This document shows positions 8,729-18,128 of a stretch of DNA of 64,000 nucleotides, piece after piece (position 1 is the stretch's first letter; each line of letters starts with the position of its first letter). The notes under the pieces are model-generated. The model was not told where the DNA came from. It was given only the letters and a program-made list of their open reading frames with translations, and made no database searches. Source of the stretch: Glaciecola sp947496235 (GTDB taxonomy: Bacteria; Pseudomonadota; Gammaproteobacteria; Enterobacterales; Alteromonadaceae); NCBI RefSeq assembly GCF_050306235.1, contig NZ_JBLWFH010000001.1, forward strand, positions 434,001 to 498,000. The letters are read 5' to 3'. The translations under genes were made by a program, and so were the position numbers.

Positions 8729-11584
8729 TTATTTTTTGATTGAATCAAGTAAGGATGTGGCTTCTTGTTGTTGAGCTTGTGAGCCGCGCTCTATTACTTC
8801 ATTGAGCACATCTTTAGCCGCATCGAAATCTTCCATATCAATGTAGACCTGTACCAAATCCAGGTTAGACGCTTGGTCAATATCAAGATCGTCAATTTCA
8901 GAATCATTGGCTTCACTTTCAACCAACCTGTCCAAAGAGCGGTCTAGATCTAAATCAATCTCATCGTCTCTAAGGGGAGTAGCTTCCTCTGACTCTGCTA
9001 ATAACTGATCAACATCTAAGAAATCTTCGTCGTCATGATCTCCGCTATCATCTTGCATCAAAGCATCTAAATCTAGACCGCTTTCTTGCAGAAGATCATC
9101 GACTTTCTGACTATCGTCGTCATCTTTGGTTAAGTCATTTTCCAGATCAGCTAATAAATCATCAAAGTTGCTGGCTTCAATATTAGAAAGTTGTTCACTT
9201 TCTTCATTTTCTGCTAAATCAGTTTCTTCAAGAGTATCAGTGTTTTGTGAATCATCCGGACTTTCTAACCAATCATCTAGATCCGGTAAGTCTGCTAAAA
9301 AGTCTTCTTCGGTTGAAGTTTCATCGACTTCAGATTCTTCATCTACCTCTTCCTTAATCGGGCTTGGAGGCTCTTTTTCATTGATGGACTCGACAACTTC
9401 ATCTGGTTCATCTTTATGGTCAGTAAATGAAGGTATATCTTCCAATAAAGAATCAATGTCTTGATCATCTAACTCTTCCGAGCTTTCTTCCTCGGAAAGT
9501 TCGTCCAACAGTTGATCAAGTTCGTCATCTTCATCTGAATCAGACTGTAATTCATTTAAAAGATCATCCGTTACATCATCTGTTGATGAAGTTTCTTCCA
9601 CTGCAGTAACTTCATCTAAATCTATATCGCCAGCATCACCTTCTTTATCAGGTTCGCTGAACTCGTCTAAAAGCCTATCGAGTTCGTCATCGTCCATTTG
9701 GCTTTCAACAGCTACATCTTCAGCATCAGGTACACTTTGTTCGACTTCTTCTTCGTCTACGTCTGAAACAACGTCAACCTTTTGTTCGGTTTCTATTTTG
9801 TTGTTAGTATCCGCATTAATTTCTGCAAGAATTTCGTCGGGATCTAAGGTTTCCGGCTCTTGTGCTAAGTCGTCTTCAGAAATCTCATCTTCACCTGAGC
9901 TAGTGTCCGTTTCGTCTTCTAACCCAATATTTCTTTCTTCATCAGGTTCGGCATCTGCTTCAATTTCAGTGGCCGCTGGTTTTTCGTCTTCTGTATCCTC
10001 AGTAACATTATCTAGTTCTTCCAGTATTTCGTCAGTTAACTGAGTAATCTCCTTATCTTTGGTCTGAATTTGCTGTTCAATTTGACTAATGGTTGAGTCG
10101 TCAATTTCACCTTCTTCGTTCAGGTTTATGCCGTCGGGAACACCCTCATCGTTTATATCCACTGCTAAATCATTAGTTGCAGCGGGTTGTTTGGCTTCTT
10201 GGGCTGGCTGTTCAGGTACGGGGGCTGGTGTAGCTTTTGGTTGCTCAGCGTCCGACGAATCACTGTCAGTTATTTCAGTTTCGACTTCTTCGGACTCCGC
10301 TATATCTAAGTCATTTGACAGATCAATAGAGTCAGTATCATCGTCCTGGGTATCAAGATCCAATGCTTGTGTATCTTGATCAATTTCATCGACACTAGTT
10401 AAGCTGTCTTCTGAAGGACTGTCTGGGACCAACATCTCATCATCTAGCGAATCCAAATCACTGTCAGTATCATCTACCTGTATTTCGTCTAAACCATCTA
10501 CGAGGTCGTCAGATAAAATATCATCAGCATCATCCACTTCTTCAGACAAGGCCGCTAGTAAATCATCTGCGTCCTCAGTACTAGCATCATCAAGCTCCCC
10601 AATGACTAACTCATCATCTACGATATCAACACTACTCGCCGGCTCTTGGGGGGCGGATAAAGGTTTTTCTTCTTCTGATTTTTCTGATGGTTTATTGGCC
10701 GGACGTCTAAGGGCCCAAATAGCTAATCCAACAAGCACTAATAAAGTAAATACTGACGATAAAATAATGATGCCAGTTGGCGTAGTGAGTTTAGACAGTA
10801 TAGATTCAGAAGCTTCTTCTTGTTCTTTTTGTTGCGCTTCTTTTACCAAAGCAATAAGCTCTTTTTGCAGTGCCAATTGCTCGTCAATTTGCGATTGAAC
10901 TTCGCCTTCTACTTTACCTCGAAGCTCGGCAATATCAGCATTAACGCCATCTAACCTATCATATAGCTTGCGATTTTCTTCTATCAATGCCTGTACATTA
11001 CTGATTGAAGAAGCCACTTGCTCTTTAACTTCGTTAAATTGTTGAGTTTGCTGTCGATTAAAGGCATTTAACTGCTGTTGTAATTGCTGCTGGGCACGAG
11101 TCAAATCTTCTTGATTAACCAGAGGAACTTCATTCTTAATATTAGGTTCATTGACCGTTTCTACTTCTGCCTGCTGAGTTTGTGCGGCAGTCGCTTGAGG
11201 ATTGGATCGAGAGAAAGCTCTATCATCAGCATCAGCTTTTGCTTTGGCTCTTTGCGGATCAATACGTGCTATATATGCATCACTTGGAAGCTGTAGAATT
11301 GCCCCATTGACCATGGTATTAAAATTACCATTTTCAAAGGCTTGTGGGTTTAATTGATAGATAGCCAACATGGTCTGATAAACACTAAAGCGTCTATCTT
11401 GTTTATAACGGCTAGCGATGCGCCACAGGGTATCTGACGCATCAATTGGACCATATACAACCCCAGAATAACTTTCTGCTGATTCTCTAGGGCCTTGAAG
11501 TTGAACTTGAGCTTCGGCGGAATATGGGCGAATGAAAGCCAAGGTTATTACTAATAACAGTAATGATATATGCTTAAAATTCAA
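8729..11584 (-). CDS. fimV: FimV-family polar hub / LysM protein with long acidic domain
   Basis: A 951-residue inner-membrane protein. A signal peptide is followed by the FimV N-terminal module with a LysM-like peptidoglycan-binding segment (about residues 40-105), a Gln-rich coiled coil (about 155-255) and one membrane helix (about 270-293, ending WALRR). A cytoplasmic Asp/Glu-dominated region of nearly 600 residues follows, and a short TPR-like FimV C-terminal motif closes the protein (LVQVYIDMEDFDAAKDVL). FimV organises the cell pole for type IV pili and motility in related bacteria. The start is TTG; a GGAAG ribosome-binding site lies 6-7 nt upstream and no ATG fits. It follows asd, a common order in gammaproteobacteria. 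Confidence 0.9.
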   Translation of the reverse strand: MNFKHISLLLLVITLAFIRPYSAEAQVQLQGPRESAESYSGVVYGPIDASDTLWRIASRYKQDRRFSVYQTMLAIYQLNPQAFENGNFNTMVNGAILQLPSDAYIARIDPQRAKAKADADDRAFSRSNPQATAAQTQQAEVETVNEPNIKNEVPLVNQEDLTRAQQQLQQQLNAFNRQQTQQFNEVKEQVASSISNVQALIEENRKLYDRLDGVNADIAELRGKVEGEVQSQIDEQLALQKELIALVKEAQQKEQEEASESILSKLTTPTGIIILSSVFTLLVLVGLAIWALRRPANKPSEKSEEEKPLSAPQEPASSVDIVDDELVIGELDDASTEDADDLLAALSEEVDDADDILSDDLVDGLDEIQVDDTDSDLDSLDDEMLVPDSPSEDSLTSVDEIDQDTQALDLDTQDDDTDSIDLSNDLDIAESEEVETEITDSDSSDAEQPKATPAPVPEQPAQEAKQPAATNDLAVDINDEGVPDGINLNEEGEIDDSTISQIEQQIQTKDKEITQLTDEILEELDNVTEDTEDEKPAATEIEADAEPDEERNIGLEDETDTSSGEDEISEDDLAQEPETLDPDEILAEINADTNNKIETEQKVDVVSDVDEEEVEQSVPDAEDVAVESQMDDDELDRLLDEFSEPDKEGDAGDIDLDEVTAVEETSSTDDVTDDLLNELQSDSDEDDELDQLLDELSEEESSEELDDQDIDSLLEDIPSFTDHKDEPDEVVESINEKEPPSPIKEEVDEESEVDETSTEEDFLADLPDLDDWLESPDDSQNTDTLEETDLAENEESEQLSNIEASNFDDLLADLENDLTKDDDDSQKVDDLLQESGLDLDALMQDDSGDHDDEDFLDVDQLLAESEEATPLRDDEIDLDLDRSLDRLVESEANDSEIDDLDIDQASNLDLVQVYIDMEDFDAAKDVLNEVIERGSQAQQQEATSLLDSIKK

Positions 11585-11645
11585 ACCTAACTTCCGCCTA
11601 AAATGTGATTAATACCTTATTTTATCGGCATTTACCCGATTTTAT

Positions 11646-12662
11646 TTATAAATATTCTGCAATTAAAGCTTCTGCAATTTGCACACTATTTGTTGCTGCG
11701 CCTTTGCGAATATTATCAGACACTACCCACATATTTATACCATTAGGATGAGACACGTCTTCTCTAACACGCCCAACATGCACCCAATCATTACCACTGG
11801 CACTACATACCTGGGTTGGGAAGTCTTCTCTGGCATCATGCAACTTAACGCCTTCAGCATTTCTAAGAAGCTCTTTTACTTCTTCAGCACTTATCGGCTG
11901 ATGAGTCTCAATATGCACAGCTTCACCATGACCATAAAACACAGGAACACGAACAGCAGTAGGATTCACCAAAATACTATCGTCGCCGATTATCTTTTGC
12001 GTTTCCCAAACCATTTTCATTTCTTCCTTGGTGTAATCATTGTCCATGAAAACATCAATTTGAGGAATGACATTAAACGCAATTTGACGAGAAAACGCTT
12101 CTGATTCAATGGGTTTAGCATTTAATAAACTAGCAGTTTGTGAAGCAAGCGCTTCCATCGCTGATTTACCTGCACCTGAAACCGACTGATATGTCGCTAC
12201 ATTTACTCGCGCAATGCCTACCGCATCGTGAATTGGTTTAAGCGCCACTACCATTTGTATTGTGGAACAGTTTGGGTTGGCAATAATGTTGCGATTTCTA
12301 AAATCAGCTAATGCACTTTTATTGACTTCTGGCACAACCAAAGGAATATCAGGCTCGTAACGATAATGGCTGGTGTTATCAATGACAACACAACCAGCTT
12401 CCGCGGCAATGGGTGCAAATTTAGCAGATACACTACCACCGGCAGAAAAGAATCCAAGCTGGACTTGGGTCCAGTCAAACTCATCAGCATTTAATACTGT
12501 AAGTTTTTTACCCTTAAATTCCACTGTACCACCGGCAGATCGTTCGCTGGCAAGCGGGTATAAGGTATCAATTGGAAAATTACGCTCGGCTAAAACATCC
12601 ATCATAGTCTGACCTACCAGACCAGTTGCACCTAGCACGGCTACATTATAAGCTTTTGACAT
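11646..12662 (-). CDS. asd: Aspartate-semialdehyde dehydrogenase
   Basis: A 338-residue enzyme that reduces aspartyl phosphate to aspartate semialdehyde, feeding lysine, diaminopimelate, threonine and methionine synthesis. The NADP-binding GATGLVG is at residues 11-17. Catalytic Cys132 lies in NPNCSTIQM and a conserved His lies in GHGEAVH. I place the start at the ATG at 12662, preceded by AGGA at good spacing, not at the TTG six codons upstream. It lies 32 bp after pdxB and probably shares its transcript. Confidence 0.96.
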   Translation of the reverse strand: MSKAYNVAVLGATGLVGQTMMDVLAERNFPIDTLYPLASERSAGGTVEFKGKKLTVLNADEFDWTQVQLGFFSAGGSVSAKFAPIAAEAGCVVIDNTSHYRYEPDIPLVVPEVNKSALADFRNRNIIANPNCSTIQMVVALKPIHDAVGIARVNVATYQSVSGAGKSAMEALASQTASLLNAKPIESEAFSRQIAFNVIPQIDVFMDNDYTKEEMKMVWETQKIIGDDSILVNPTAVRVPVFYGHGEAVHIETHQPISAEEVKELLRNAEGVKLHDAREDFPTQVCSASGNDWVHVGRVREDVSHPNGINMWVVSDNIRKGAATNSVQIAEALIAEYL

Positions 12663-12694
12663 ATCTAAAAAAGTCCTCAACAGTGTTTACAGGT

Positions 12695-13843
12695 TTATAT
12701 ACTGTCGCTGGTAACACTAAACCCTAAATCCAACAATTGTTGTTGTGTATTTCTATCATCTATCTTTAGCGAAATTGCGTCGAATTCGCGTCGAATAGGA
12801 TAATGTCGTCGGATTTCTGAAATTGAAGCCGATTTTGCCATGTGCTGACGAAAAAAACTATCATCATTTTTGATATCATAGAAGCAAGTAACAAGTTGAT
12901 GCAGCAAACGTTGAGTCAAACCCTGTTTATTAATCTCATTTTGCACATTGAGTAAAGCTTCTGAGGCTGGAAAATCTGGCAGAAAATCCTTGAGCGTTAA
13001 ATCACCCCGTAACCAAAAAATGTCACATAACTTTGCATACAACATGTAGGTTCCACGTGCTTTTCCTTCAAGGGAGTGCCCCGCAATGTGCGCTGTAGTT
13101 AACAGACATTTGGGAATAAGATCGCGATTAATTTCAGGTTCATTTTCCCAACAATCAAATATCAGAGTCGGCGCTACCTGGGTAACTTGATGCAAAAATT
13201 CACTTTCTACTACTTCGCCTCGCGCCGCATTAATAAATAATTGGGATGATGTGAGATCAAGGAGTTTATCTTGATCAAACATATGAAACGTGGGGAATTG
13301 CCCAGTTTTCGTTAAGGGCGTATGCAGGCTAATAATATCGGCGTCCAAAACATCATCCAATGGTGCACTTGTAAATGTATCATCACGCAACTGTTTTGGT
13401 GGATCATATTCAACCACTTGCAAATTTAGCGCTTTGAAGAGCTGACTGACTCTGCTACCTACTTCACCAACGCCGACAACCGCAATGGAAAGCGTTGAAA
13501 TATCACAAGAATTATTTTGACAATAATGAAGTACCGCTGCTAACACATATTCAGCCACAGCCCTGGCATTACATCCGGGAGACGCGCTCCACTGAATATT
13601 TCTGTGATTTAGTGCACTAACATCAAAATGGTCAAAACCTGCTGTAGCAGTACCAACAAACTTTAGATTAGGCGCCATATCTAATAATTCAGCGGTAATT
13701 TTAGTGGTAGATCGAACTAAGAGGATGTCAGCATCTGACAACTGACTAGCTGATAACTTTCCAACTTCAAACCCTTGAGCATTTCCAATATCGGAAAAAA
13801 ATGCTTCTGCATAGGGCATTGCTTGGTCGTATTTAATCTTCAT
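12695..13843 (-). CDS. pdxB: Erythronate-4-phosphate dehydrogenase
   Basis: A 382-residue D-2-hydroxyacid dehydrogenase of the deoxyxylulose-dependent pyridoxal 5'-phosphate pathway. It has the dinucleotide-binding GVGEVGS (residues 124-130), the TATAGFDH and SPGCNARAVAEYV segments typical of PdxB, and the PdxB-specific C-terminal domain ending in RREFDAI. It lies between fabB and asd as in other gammaproteobacteria. The ribosome-binding site is weak. A long imperfect hairpin precedes the start. Confidence 0.96.
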   Translation of the reverse strand: MKIKYDQAMPYAEAFFSDIGNAQGFEVGKLSASQLSDADILLVRSTTKITAELLDMAPNLKFVGTATAGFDHFDVSALNHRNIQWSASPGCNARAVAEYVLAAVLHYCQNNSCDISTLSIAVVGVGEVGSRVSQLFKALNLQVVEYDPPKQLRDDTFTSAPLDDVLDADIISLHTPLTKTGQFPTFHMFDQDKLLDLTSSQLFINAARGEVVESEFLHQVTQVAPTLIFDCWENEPEINRDLIPKCLLTTAHIAGHSLEGKARGTYMLYAKLCDIFWLRGDLTLKDFLPDFPASEALLNVQNEINKQGLTQRLLHQLVTCFYDIKNDDSFFRQHMAKSASISEIRRHYPIRREFDAISLKIDDRNTQQQLLDLGFSVTSDSI

Positions 13844-13858
13844 AAATTAAAGGATGTA

Positions 13859-13901
13859 GGTTGAACAATTCATTTATTATAGTAAATGAATGTATTCAAC
13901 C
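13859..13901. repeat. Imperfect inverted repeat between fabB and pdxB
   Basis: Outer arms GGTTGAA / TTCAACC and inner arms ATTCATTTA / TAAATGAAT form a 43-nt hairpin with a small internal bulge and a 6-nt loop. It begins 16 bp upstream of pdxB and 27 bp after fabB. It could terminate fabB, act as an RNA processing site or be a protein-binding palindrome. No T-tract follows on the minus strand. Confidence 0.6.
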
Positions 13902-13927
13902 CTATTGTAGACATTAATATTTCCAGC

Positions 13928-15142
13928 TTATAGTTGGTATTTTTTAAATACTAAAGAAGCGTTAGTTCCGCCGAAACCGAAGCTATTTGACATCGCCAAG
14001 TTCACTTCTTGCTCACGGGTTTGAGTCACTATATCTAGATTCTGTGCAGCTTCATCCAAATTATCGATATTAATAGAGGGAGATATGAAACCATGTTGCA
14101 TCATTAATAAGGTATAAATAGCCTCATGCACACCAGCAGCACCTAGCGCATGCCCAGTTAATGATTTGGTAGCACTGATCGCTGGAGAAGCACCTGCAAA
14201 AACTTGCTGTATTGCTTTGAGTTCTTGCACATCACCTACAGGTGTCGAAGTACCATGAGTATTAAGATAATCAAGCGGCTGGTCGATTCCTTGCATTGCC
14301 ATTTGCATACAACGGGCTGCACCTTCACCTGACGGAGCCACCATATCGTAGCCATCTGATGTCGCGCCATAACCAACGATTTCTCCGTAAATTTTAGCTC
14401 CTCTTGCCAGTGCATGTTCTAGCTCTTCAACTACTACCATACCGCCACCGCCAGAACTGACAAAACCATCTCGATCTGCATCATAGGTACGAGAAGCAAC
14501 CGCTGGATTATCGTTATACTTGGTGGATAATGCGCCCATGGCATCAAACTGGCTAGATAATGCCCAGTGTAATTCTTCGCCGCCCCCGGCAAACACCATA
14601 TCTTGTTTACCAAGTTGAATCAGTTCCCAAGCATTTCCAATACAATGCGCACTGGTGGCACAAGCAGATGCGATAGAATAGTTAACGCCTTTAATTTTAA
14701 AAGGTGTTGCCAAACAAGCGGAAACCGTGCTCGCCATGCAACGGGTGACCATGTATGGTCCCATTCTCTTGACGCCTTTCTCGCGCAAGATATCAGCTGA
14801 AATAACCTGATTTTCGGAAGATGCACCGCCAGATCCGGCGATAATCCCTACTCTTTCATTCGAATATTCAGCTTCACTTAAACCTGCATCTTCAATTGCT
14901 TGTTGCATGGAAAGATAAGCATAGCTTGCTGCGTCGCCCATAAATCGCAACGCTTTTCTATCAATTAATTCTTTTAAATCAAGCTTAAGGTTTCCCCAAA
15001 CCTGACTGCGCAAGCCCATCTCTGCAAACTGTTCTGAATATGTAATGCCAGAGGTACCTGATTTTAACGATGCTAAGACTTCTTGGGCATTGTTGCCTAT
15101 GCTGGAAACTACGCCTAATCCCGTAATAACTGCTCGTTTCAT
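13928..15142 (-). CDS. fabB: 3-oxoacyl-ACP synthase I
   Basis: A 404-residue condensing enzyme for chain elongation in unsaturated and saturated fatty acid synthesis. Catalytic Cys161 lies in SIASACATSAH, and the two histidines lie in LNTHGTSTPVGD and TGHALGAAG, as in E. coli FabB. An AAGGTGAT ribosome-binding site precedes the ATG closely. A FadR-operator-like site lies about 70-86 bp upstream of the start, in line with FadR activation of fabB in enterobacteria. The gene is divergent from mnmC. Confidence 0.96.
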   Translation of the reverse strand: MKRAVITGLGVVSSIGNNAQEVLASLKSGTSGITYSEQFAEMGLRSQVWGNLKLDLKELIDRKALRFMGDAASYAYLSMQQAIEDAGLSEAEYSNERVGIIAGSGGASSENQVISADILREKGVKRMGPYMVTRCMASTVSACLATPFKIKGVNYSIASACATSAHCIGNAWELIQLGKQDMVFAGGGEELHWALSSQFDAMGALSTKYNDNPAVASRTYDADRDGFVSSGGGGMVVVEELEHALARGAKIYGEIVGYGATSDGYDMVAPSGEGAARCMQMAMQGIDQPLDYLNTHGTSTPVGDVQELKAIQQVFAGASPAISATKSLTGHALGAAGVHEAIYTLLMMQHGFISPSINIDNLDEAAQNLDIVTQTREQEVNLAMSNSFGFGGTNASLVFKKYQL

Positions 15143-15211
15143 TTATCACCTTTCATTAAATTTTTTGTTTGTACCAATTTTTGTCGCATATGTTAGCGTG
15201 TAATTTGATTC

Positions 15212-15228
15212 AACTGGTCTGCTCTTAA
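15212..15228. promoter_or_regulatory. Candidate FadR operator upstream of fabB
   Basis: AACTGGTCTGCTCTTAA. Read on the minus strand, it ends in GACCAGTT, a perfect half of the FadR consensus, and the full site keeps the conserved TGGTC-N-G core. It directly abuts a TTGAAT hexamer that could be the -35 of fabB. In E. coli FadR activates fabB from a site near -40. A fadR gene is present at 28073-28789. Confidence 0.55.
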
Positions 15229-15306
15229 CGATATACTGTCACAAAAAGTCTGTTCAAGTCACATTAAATTTACAAAGTAGTCTAAAAAGGAATAGCACAG
15301 CCGCCT

Positions 15307-17319
15307 ATGAAAGTCGAATATGCTAAGGTTTCATTTAATCAGTATGGCACCCCAACTTCCGATAAGTTCGATGATGTTTATTTTTCCAATGACGATGGCA
15401 TTGCGGAAACTAATTACGTTTTTATAGAAGGTAATGAACTTAACAAAAGATGGTTAGAATTTAGCCAAACAACCTTTATAATAGGTGAAACGGGGTTTGG
15501 GTCAGGCTTAAATATGCTTTTAGCGGCTGAGCAGTTTTTACAATTCAAGCGCGTAAACCCAACTCATAAACTGCGTTTTTTGCATTTTTTTACCTTTGAG
15601 CAATACCCAATTTCTGTAACTGATTTAAAAGTTATCGCGTCACAACGTCCGTCATTAAATAACCTCTATCAAGCCTTAATTGCCCAGTATCCGCTGCCTA
15701 TCGAAGGCATTCATAGAATTCAATTAACGGAAGAGATTACCCTAGACATAGTATTGGGTGATATTAAGCAAAGCATACAAACATTGTATGCAAATCAAGG
15801 GTTAGCCCATGCATGGTTTCTAGATGGATTTGCCCCAAGTAAAAATGAAGGAATGTGGCAACCAGCAGTATTTAAACACATTGCACGTTTAAGTTGCGAA
15901 AATGCAACCTTTGCTACCTTTACTGCCGCAGGCATAGTTAAACGAGGTTTAAAAGACGTAGGCTTTGAGGTCAAAAAACGCAAAGGGTTTGGTCGCAAAC
16001 GCGACATGCTTGTAGGTCAGTTTTTGTCTATGACCAGCGAACGTCTCCAAAGTGCTCCTTGGTACGCCCGCGCCAACGCGACTAAGGTTGATTCAGTGAC
16101 TGTGGTTGGCGCTGGACTAGCAGGCTTGCTCACTGCTTATGAACTATTAAAACGAGGGTATGCTGTTCAAGTAATATCCAAGGGAGAATTAGGCGACGGA
16201 GCTTCGGGAAATTTTATCGGCGGCTTTTATCCCCAACTGCAAGCTGATTACAGTGTTTCTAGTATGTTTTATATACACTGCTTTGAATATGCTCGTCACT
16301 ATTATTCTGCTTTGAAACAAAAACAGTCATTTGATTCTGAGTTCTGTGGTGTGCTCCAACTGGCGTTTAATCAAAATGTCAGTGAACGCCAAAGCAAAAT
16401 GCAAGAAAGACAGCTTTGGCCGGAACAATTAGTCAAATTTGTTGAGCAAAATTGCGCTAGTAAACTGGCCAATGTTGCACTTCCACATGGTGGTATTTAT
16501 TTACCTGAAGGTGGATGGATATCGCCTATTTCTCTAGTGAAAGCAATATTTAAACTTTGTTCGCGTTATCCCAAATTTAATTATTATTGCCACACGGAAT
16601 TAGCGTTTTTCAATATTGAAAATGATAAACCCATTGTTCAATACCAAGGTAAAAATGCTCAACAAGTAAAACAAACCGATGCTTTGGTCCTGGCCACAGG
16701 AGACGGGAGTAAAGCGCTGTTTAAGCAAGATATCGATTTTAGAGTAACTCGCGGACAGGTAGAATACCTTCCCACCAATGAGGAGTTTTCTCAGTTACAA
16801 GCAGTGATTTGTCACAAAGGATATTTTACTCCCGCTCTTCAACAGCAACACGCATTAGGATCTACCTATACCAAGAACGATACAAACATGGCGTATAGAA
16901 AAGAAGATAAAGACGAGAATTTGTCTGTCCATATGAAAGCTATGCCGCTTGAGAATTGGCAACAACTGCTGGAAAAGAATTCTCAAGAACAAACAGAAGG
17001 TCGAGCGGCGATTCGATGCTCTACACCAGATCATCTTCCTGTTGTTGGCAATATGCCCGATTTTGAAGCCCAGCAGAACACTTATGCGCGCATTGCGAAA
17101 TTTAATAATCCAATGCAATATCCGCCTGCGCCACAAATGCCAAATGTTTTCATATTGAGTGGTCTTGGTTCAAGGGGACTAACTACTGCGCCACTGTGCG
17201 CAACATTGATAGCCAATCAGATTGATAATCAACCTTTGCCACTTTCGGAAAAATTATTAAATGCGATCAATCCAAATAGATTTTTGATTCGTGAGCTTAT
17301 GAAAAAAGCTCACGAATAA
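15307..17319 (+). CDS. mnmC: Bifunctional tRNA mnm5s2U methyltransferase/oxidoreductase MnmC
   Basis: A 670-residue two-domain enzyme finishing the wobble-uridine modification mnm5s2U34. The N-terminal domain is a SAM methyltransferase (GETGFGSGLN motif near residue 60, and WFLDGFAPSKN). The C-terminal domain is an FAD-dependent oxidase starting with the Rossmann motif GAGLAGLLTAYEL at about residues 267-280. Length matches E. coli MnmC. It is divergent from fabB, the conserved arrangement. The last codons form a perfect hairpin. Confidence 0.96.
   Translation: MKVEYAKVSFNQYGTPTSDKFDDVYFSNDDGIAETNYVFIEGNELNKRWLEFSQTTFIIGETGFGSGLNMLLAAEQFLQFKRVNPTHKLRFLHFFTFEQYPISVTDLKVIASQRPSLNNLYQALIAQYPLPIEGIHRIQLTEEITLDIVLGDIKQSIQTLYANQGLAHAWFLDGFAPSKNEGMWQPAVFKHIARLSCENATFATFTAAGIVKRGLKDVGFEVKKRKGFGRKRDMLVGQFLSMTSERLQSAPWYARANATKVDSVTVVGAGLAGLLTAYELLKRGYAVQVISKGELGDGASGNFIGGFYPQLQADYSVSSMFYIHCFEYARHYYSALKQKQSFDSEFCGVLQLAFNQNVSERQSKMQERQLWPEQLVKFVEQNCASKLANVALPHGGIYLPEGGWISPISLVKAIFKLCSRYPKFNYYCHTELAFFNIENDKPIVQYQGKNAQQVKQTDALVLATGDGSKALFKQDIDFRVTRGQVEYLPTNEEFSQLQAVICHKGYFTPALQQQHALGSTYTKNDTNMAYRKEDKDENLSVHMKAMPLENWQQLLEKNSQEQTEGRAAIRCSTPDHLPVVGNMPDFEAQQNTYARIAKFNNPMQYPPAPQMPNVFILSGLGSRGLTTAPLCATLIANQIDNQPLPLSEKLLNAINPNRFLIRELMKKAHE
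17288..17316. terminator. Perfect 11-bp hairpin at the mnmC 3' end
   Basis: TTCGTGAGCTT (17288-17298) pairs with AAGCTCACGAA (17306-17316) around a 7-nt loop. It lies within the final codons of mnmC and faces the convergent FlgO operon, whose last stop is 15 bp away. No clear T-tract follows on either strand, so it is terminator-like but unproven. Confidence 0.45.
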
Positions 17320-17331
17320 GAAACTCGCTTA

Positions 17332-18093
17332 TTAACGTCGCACTAATTGACGTTCAATGGAAGCGACTACGAAATCTGGTATTAGCCCTTGTGCAGATGC
17401 AATGACTTGATTAGTAGACACCGAAATAATGCGCGCATTTACAAACACGCCGTTGGGTTTTTCAATCATGGTGCCGGTTAACACATAATCCATTAGGCGG
17501 TGGTTTGACAGCTCGATGATATTGCGCGAAAAAGCGATATCGCCCCAAGAAGTTACTTTCAGTGCAGGCATTAATTTATGATCAATAACCGCTAAACCGT
17601 AGCTTTGCATTTCACTGATTAAATATTCAGATAATTGGTTACCTAAAATACTGGTGCTCTGCAAGGTTTCATCAAGCACCACAAAGGAACTGACACCAAT
17701 TTTGAGATCGCTACTCAGGCCTACCGCATTTTTAACCAATTTACGAGATAGCTGAGCCGCATAGTCTTCTACGCCTTTAAAGGTAAATGATGGACGATAG
17801 AGATTTGCATGCATAGAAATACCAACATCGACCGGCACTTGTTCAGTATTATCGCTGATCACAATATCGCCCTTGTAATTATCAAGGGAGATAGTGTTGC
17901 GAGCTTCGTTGTTGTTATTTTGCAATTCAGGTGGTAATTCACCTGCTAACCCATATTCTTGGGCTAAAAAGTCGCCAATTTTACGTGGTGGCGTGTATCC
18001 AGCAGTCAACATTTCACTCACTGCACAGCCAGATAAATATACAGAGGTTCCTACCAAAGCAACTACTTTTAAAAACGACCTCATTTTTTGCAT
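17332..18093 (-). CDS. FlgO-domain lipoprotein (third gene of a tandem trio)
   Basis: A 253-residue lipoprotein. The lipobox is YLSGC (Cys23), and the mature part carries the FlgO fold found in the Vibrio flagellar outer-membrane protein FlgO (segments ending LTGTMIEKPNG-FVNARIIS). I choose the ATG at 18093, which has GAGGA 7 nt upstream, over an in-frame start 12 codons earlier. It is last in a three-gene run of related lipoproteins. The role could be an outer-membrane flagellar or sheath component or an envelope factor; the sequence does not decide. Confidence 0.78.
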   Translation of the reverse strand: MQKMRSFLKVVALVGTSVYLSGCAVSEMLTAGYTPPRKIGDFLAQEYGLAGELPPELQNNNNEARNTISLDNYKGDIVISDNTEQVPVDVGISMHANLYRPSFTFKGVEDYAAQLSRKLVKNAVGLSSDLKIGVSSFVVLDETLQSTSILGNQLSEYLISEMQSYGLAVIDHKLMPALKVTSWGDIAFSRNIIELSNHRLMDYVLTGTMIEKPNGVFVNARIISVSTNQVIASAQGLIPDFVVASIERQLVRR

Positions 18094-18128
18094 TATTCTA
18101 TCCTCAGATTCTGCTGATATTATTTGCA

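Noticed and set aside
9126..10898. Several Ser-rich reading frames on the plus strand
   Set aside because: They are antisense shadows of the Asp/Glu-rich codons of fimV, with no ribosome-binding sites and extreme composition.
11679..12104. 141-residue plus-strand frame
   Set aside because: Antisense to asd, whose motifs are intact; composition is His/Thr-rich and unstructured.
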